This document shows positions 9,270 to 13,084 of a DNA stretch of 13,084 nucleotides, in pieces (position 1 is the first letter of the stretch; each line of letters opens with the position of its first letter). The position numbers were made by a program, and so were the translations under genes. The stretch comes from Chloromonas sp. AAM2 (Eukaryota > Chlorophyta > Chlorophyceae > Chlamydomonadales > Chlamydomonadaceae): positions 2,559 through 15,642 of the forward strand of contig QAXH01005325.1 in NCBI GenBank assembly GCA_004335635.1, written 5' to 3'. A model generated the notes under the pieces. That model did not search any database. It was not told the origin of the DNA and saw only the letters and a program-made list of their open reading frames with translations.

Positions 9270-9557
9270 GTGCATGTTGCCACTGTCGCTTACCATGTTT
9301 GCAAACCACTCCCTCCTGTGCATGTTGCCATTGTCGCTTACCATGTTTGCAAACCACTCCATCCTGTGCATGTTGCCACTGTCGCTTACCATGTTTGCAA
9401 ACCACTCCCTCCTGTGCATGTTCCCACTGTCGCTTACCATGTTTGCAAACCACTCCCTCCTGTGCATGTTGCCATTGTCGCTTACCATGTTTGCAAACCA
9501 CTCCCTCCTGTGCATGTTGCCATTGTCGCTTACCATGTTTGCAAACCACTCCCTCCT
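9270..9557. repeat. Minisatellite, 48-bp unit, 6 copies
   Basis: The units start at 9270, 9318, 9366, 9414, 9462 and 9510, with a partial unit after 9557 and a decayed one before 9270. On the minus strand a unit reads MHRREWFANMVSDNGN and contains CATG|GTAAGCGAC, a consensus donor. Copies differ by single bases. The unit length is divisible by three, so frames stay open. Confidence 0.95.
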
Positions 9558-10287
9558 GTGCATGGCTGCGCCTTCAGCCGTGTCATTGGTAGTTTCCACG
9601 AACTGTAGCAGCGCTGTGCCGGCTGTGATAGGTGTGAGCATTTGCAGGACACAGGACCGGTCGCTCCCGCCAGGGCACTGCGTGCGTGCAGGGAGCATGG
9701 CACTGCAACAGTTTAGTTTATTCCATTCAGTGTACCCATTAACCATACGATGTGCAGCAGTGCTCCAGACTCAAAGTGGACAATACCGTTTCAGAGTCTC
9801 AAGTCTTACAGCAGCCGTCCAAGGCTTCAGCATTGAAGTCTCATTACATAACACGCTGTGCAGACTCAGCGTGCTCTTTACTGAAGATCTCATTTGTTTT
9901 CCATTCCCACTCTCCAGTCAGGCAAGGTGCATGCTACACTTCCGAGCAAACAATTGATTGTTGCAACCGCTCCAGCCCCAGCTGGCCAGCAGGCTGTAGT
10001 GAGGAGGGGCAGGGGTGCCCCCTGCTTTAACTTGTTTTTAGTGATTTTAGTGATTGCATTCATAATCAGCACCCTGCTATCAGTGAACTGCCTTGGCTTG
10101 CCACTTGGCAGGCGCATAATTCTTGGAGAGATATTGTGTCTAGCTGCAGTGTCGTGGGTTGAAGCCATAATAATAAGCCATGTAATGATGACATTCCGAA
10201 CTTTCACTTTTACACTTACCAAGTTGACGTTTCTAAACGTTTTCAAGAGACAGATTTCAAAACAAGAATGCGAGTTCAGATTCTCAC

Positions 10288-10449
10288 CTGCATTTCCGAT
10301 ATGATGACCATTCCTCCCCCGATCAGGCTGGTGCTGTTTGCCGTTTTTGGGTCCCACATGACGGAAAGTCCCTCGGTGGGGTCCACACTGAATACCACGT
10401 CAGCAGGCAGCGACTCCTCGTAACCAAGCAACATGCACAACGTCTGGCT
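10288..10449 (-). CDS. Candidate exon, unrecognised beta-rich sequence
   Basis: The acceptor is CTGCTGTCTTTTGCAG and the donor ATGCAG|GTGAGA. It is 162 nt, phase 0 to 0, 54 codons without stop. It starts SQTLCMLLGYEESLPADVVF and ends SLIGGGMVIISEMQ; NST is a possible glycosylation site. No family is recognised. In phase it can join 8502-8416 (EMQ-ISADGR). It could be a far-upstream exon of the exchanger gene or of a separate gene. This is the best of the upstream candidates. Confidence 0.55.
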
Positions 10450-10943
10450 CTGCAAAAGACAGCAGTCAAGGGAAAAAGAAGCGGCATTGAATGCCAACAT
10501 GTGCTCAAGGGAGCAGTCCAGCAGTTTGGTTGTTCAGTGAATGATGCACTGAATGCCTGCTGCGCCTCAGAACCGTACCAAACCGGCTACCCTAAAGGGC
10601 TTTTTGATCTGAGTCTGCACAGCAGGATGTTCGATATCGGTACATGAGTAGGATTGCCTATTATAAATAGGCACCATATAAATAGACAAATGCCTGCAAA
10701 ATGGCCAGTAAAAGCAGGCGTGCCCGCACATCTGCCGGAGCCAAGCTGACACGGTCGCTTGATGGACAGACGCATGTTTTCTGTCATGTTTCTCTGTTTT
10801 TGCCCCAAGTTTTCGGTCATGCACTGGTACCACTCCAAGGCTACGGCTTCATGCGATGCACGTGGTTTGTCGCATGTGGTTACTTCCCTTGCTTGGTCTG
10901 GCCTCTTGCCCAGTGCGTGCGTTTGTACACAGCTTGCACTCAC

Positions 10944-11053
10944 CGGAGAGACGAGTTCAGCGATTCCCCGAGTGCTTTGCGAGGTGAGGACGTTTGAGAC
11001 CAGACACCCAGAATGTGCCATGCATGTCATGGTCATGGTTGAGGGTCCAACGC
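10944..11053 (-). CDS. Candidate exon, unrecognised
   Basis: The acceptor is TCGCCTGTCATGCAG and the donor CTCTCCG|GTGAGT. It is 110 nt, phase 1 to 0, encoding VGPSTMTMTCMAHSGCLVSN then VLTSQSTRGIAELVSP. It matches in phase the exon at 12390-12333 before it and 10449-10288 after it. No homology is recognised. Confidence 0.35.
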
Positions 11054-11352
11054 CTGCATGACAGGCGACGTATGTAGTATCCTTGTCATGTTGGTGTCAA
11101 GCCGGTGCTGCGCACTATCAGCACCAAAGCAAACATGTCCATGCATGGCAGGAGGAAGGCACTTCCGTACTTTGTGGCGCAGACCGGGATCAGCCCAGTT
11201 TATTTAAGGCAGTGGCCTATGCACCCACCAAGGAGCGTATGTTCAAATTCTGGGCCCATCCTGAGCTGGTCAGGAACAGGGCCGGGTTTAAGGGGGTCAG
11301 GGGGGTGCAAGTGCTCAAGGAAACAACAACTTGCACGCCAACCGCAAGTCAA

Positions 11353-11412
11353 CAGTGTGACGGGCTTACTGCCAGTGTGACGGACTTACTGCCAGTGTGA
11401 CGGGCTTACTGA
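11353..11412. repeat. Tandem repeat, 20-bp unit, 3 copies
   Basis: The unit is CAGTGTGACGGGCTTACTGC at 11353, 11373 and 11393, with one A for G in the middle copy. On the minus strand each unit gives GGCAGTAAGYCCG, which contains a GTAAG donor core. Confidence 0.93.
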
Positions 11413-11546
11413 CAGCTACACAATTGCATGCTTAGATGGGCCCGCCAACGGTTGGTAACGGGCGGGGCTGCCCCGGACGGGTAAATGACTTTGACCAATG
11501 GAACCCAAATCAAACCTGAACAACTCTGTGTTTTCAATAGCACATC

Positions 11547-11720
11547 AAAAGCTCTCATGAACATGAGCAGAATGGCATACGCTATCCAGGGACGACCACA
11601 GGTGTCAAAGTTCCGACATGTGCGCCCAGAAACGACCTGTAACCGCCAGGGTGGGAACCGACTCAAACATGCAAAGTGCAGTGGAAAGCTCATATGAAAA
11701 TGAGCTCAATGGCATACTCA
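11547..11720. repeat. Imperfect direct repeat pair, about 139 bp apart
   Basis: AAAGCTCTCATGAACATGAGC...AATGGCATAC at 11547-11580 resembles AAAGCTCATATGAAAATGAGC...AATGGCATAC at 11686-11719. Read on the minus strand both begin with GTATGCCATT. It may be an old duplication; no gene assignment is made. Confidence 0.6.
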
Positions 11721-11988
11721 AAATCTGTAATGGCGCTGTAGATGGGCTGTCGTCAGGCTTCACCCTTCAGACCAAAAGTGAGGTTTGGGTCGGCAATAGT
11801 AATATCGCCTACCTCCTGATGCATGGCAGAAATTTCACCAGGTGCAAGCCATAATACGCTACCTTGCCTACTGTGCCTGAGTGAATTGTTTGTGACACGT
11901 ACACAATTCCCCATCCCTCTTTCCATTGAAAATGTCACCCAGAATTTGCTCCTGTGACACCCCCCACCCCCCGTACGACACCCCGTCT

Positions 11989-12335
11989 ATGCCTTGTCCC
12001 AAACTCACCCCGGCTATGCCTTGTCCCAAACTCACCCCGGCTATGCCTTGTCCCAAACTCACCCCGTCTATGCCTTGTCCCAAACTCACCCCGTCTATGC
12101 CTTGTCCCAAACTCACCCCGGCTATGCCTTGTCCCAAACTCACCCCGGCTATGCCTTGTCCCAAACTCACCCCGGCTGTGCCTTGTCCCAAACTCACCCC
12201 GTCTGTGCCTTGTCCCAAACTCACCCCGTCTGTGCCTTGTCCCAAACTCACCCCGTCTATGCCTTGTCCCAAACTCACCCCGGCTATGCCTTGTCCCAAA
12301 CTCACCCCGGCTATGCCTTGTCCCAAACTCACCAA
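11989..12335. repeat. Minisatellite, 27-bp unit, 13 copies
   Basis: The plus-strand unit is ATGCCTTGTCCCAAACTCAC then CCCGGCT (or GTCT); the last copy is partial. Variants (ATG/GTG, GGC/GTC) occur in blocks, for example three GTG units in a row, as expected from unit-by-unit expansion. On the minus strand every unit contains GTGAGTTTGGG, a consensus donor. A C-rich degenerate tract at 11958-11988 borders it. Confidence 0.96.
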
Positions 12336-12390
12336 GCGTCCACTCAGTGCCGGTTGTTTTGGTTGGAGGAGCCATTGACCATTGCACGAC
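12333..12390 (-). CDS. Candidate exon ending at the 27-bp minisatellite
   Basis: The acceptor is CACTTGTACGCTTCAG and the donor CGCTTG|GTGAGT. It is 58 nt, phase 0 to 1, encoding VVQWSMAPPTKTTGTEWTL. The donor is the first base of the 13-copy minisatellite, each unit of which repeats GTGAGTTTGGG. The family is unknown. Confidence 0.4.
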
Positions 12391-12560
12391 CTGAAGCGTA
12401 CAAGTGCACGAAAGCGTAGTTTGTCACGCACAAGCCAGACGCCACAAACTCGTTTCATTCAGCACCTGTTGAGAACCTGGCCAGAGGAGCTGCGGCGGCT
12501 CGCTCCTGTTTTGCCTCAATTTGGCCGGCCTTGCCTGCCTTGTTCCCTGCGCTTGTTTTG

Positions 12561-12663
12561 CTTTCTTGCTCAGGGTAGGCCAGGGCGGTGTCCATCCCGT
12601 TCCGTGTACTTTGACGGCTTTCCTTGTGTAAATGAAAATATACAGAAGAAGGCTTTGAACAAG
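12561..12663 (+). repeat. Dispersed repeat, right copy
   Basis: This is the second copy of the repeat at 1-103, same orientation, about 265 bp upstream of the reverse transcriptase fragment. It sits in a plus-strand frame open from 12382 to 12822; the left copy keeps the same frame (FLAQGRPGRCPSRSV in both). Closeness to the LINE fragment suggests, without proof, that both belong to one element family. Confidence 0.85.
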
Positions 12664-12894
12664 GCAGGGCACTGTTCAGCGTGCCTGTTGCTGGTACCTG
12701 TACAACCAAGCTCTTGCGCCAATGGTCGCGTAATGCTGTGCCGGCCGCGTCATGGCACAGACTTCTGTACTAGGGAATTGTTCAAGGTGACTTTGCGGTT
12801 GTTGCTTAGGGTGCAGTGGTGACCCATCGCTTACCTATTTTCCTTTCCCCCCTTGCCCCTGCTAAGCAGTTCTCCCTGGACTGACGGCCATGTA

Positions 12895-12927
12895 AACAAC
12901 AACAACAAGAACAACAACAACAACAAC
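12895..12927. repeat. (AAC)n microsatellite at the retrotransposon junction
   Basis: Eleven triplets with one AAG interruption, directly followed by AGGGAGCTTTTG, the start of the recognisable reverse transcriptase reading frame. The tract is in frame with that ORF. Confidence 0.95.
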
Positions 12928-13084
12928 AGGGAGCTTTTGTGGGAGGCGTTGAGTGGTATGGGGGTGCATGGTGCCTTCCTTGATAGCTTGAAGCACATGT
13001 ACGCGCATGTCACTATGCGCGTCTGCATGGATGGGGAGCTAGGTGCCTCTTTCCCTGCAGATGTTGGTGTTAAGCAGGGAGACC
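12928..13084 (+). mobile_element. Non-LTR (L1-type) retrotransposon, reverse transcriptase fragment
   Basis: The frame is open from 12823 to the window end. From 12928 it reads RELLWEALSGMGVHGAFLDS, then LKHMYAHVTMRVCMDGELGA, then SFPADVGVKQGD, which is the palm region of a LINE reverse transcriptase. GVKQGD (13066-13083) is the start of the diagnostic GvkQGdplSP motif. The preceding KAFD block with the first catalytic Asp is missing: the segment before RELLW is an AAC microsatellite read as Asn. So the copy looks 5'-truncated or broken at that point. The rest, including the YADD block, is beyond the right edge. Confidence 0.9.

Noticed and set aside
8931..9957. ORFs of 166 to 229 codons on both strands.
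   Set aside because: They are open because the repeat units are 27 and 48 bp long, multiples of three; the repeated peptides are a by-product of the minisatellites.
10659..10701. Two TATAAATAG motifs on the plus strand before an ATG (MASKSRRARTSAGAKLTR).
   Set aside because: The ORF ends after 98 codons with no recognisable domain, its 5' UTR would be about ten bases, and a candidate minus-strand exon overlaps it.
11868..12458. ORFs of 141 to 196 codons on both strands with nine-residue repeats (MPCPKLTPA, SLGQGIAGV).
   Set aside because: They are open through the 27-bp minisatellite for the same reason; nothing outside the array supports coding in those frames.

Overview
The window looks like intron-rich nuclear DNA of a eukaryote, probably a green alga. 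It has no long uninterrupted gene, about even base composition, GT-AG introns with pyrimidine-rich acceptors, several minisatellites and a non-LTR retrotransposon fragment. The algal assignment is inference from style (small exons, RT type, an NCX gene) and is of low certainty.

The main result is a spliced minus-strand gene for an NCX-type Na+/Ca2+ exchanger (CaCA superfamily). Its exons are so short (23 to 147 nt) that simple ORF finding misses it. Reading leftward, exons at 4282-4136 (tentative), 4048-3973, 3760-3707, 3385-3363, 2721-2670, 1934-1841, 1422-1341, 690-648 and 308-217 join in one frame. From 4048 onward this is 516 nt, exactly 172 codons. They give a cysteine-bearing N-terminal segment, the first membrane helix, the alpha-1 repeat (MALGTSAPEIVLA, then ELGPACIVGSAAYN) and the next two membrane segments. 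The gene runs off the left edge, so the loop and alpha-2 repeat are outside the window.

From about 4.3 to 12.4 kb the minus strand carries further candidate exons with good splice sites and matching phases (12390-12333, 11053-10944, 10449-10288, 8502-8416, 7703-7645, less surely 7223-7175 and 4682-4620). They would encode an unrecognised, beta-rich, possibly extracellular sequence. They may be a long N-terminal part of the exchanger gene or a separate upstream gene. This part is tentative, because other equally phase-consistent chains can be drawn.

Tandem repeats lie at 1753-1934 (87 bp x 2), 9046-9234 (27 bp x 7), 9270-9557 (48 bp x 6), 11353-11412 (20 bp x 3) and 11989-12335 (27 bp x 13). 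Read on the minus strand, the strand of the gene, four of these five carry a consensus splice donor (GTGAGT or GTAAGC/T) in each unit. The 87-bp duplication demonstrably spans the exon-intron boundary of the alpha-1 exon. This recurring donor-bearing tandem duplication is the most unusual feature of the window.

The right end (12928-13084, plus strand) is a fragment of a reverse transcriptase of L1 type, cut off by the window and beginning inside an AAC microsatellite. A roughly 100-bp dispersed repeat occurs at both ends (1-103 and 12561-12663).
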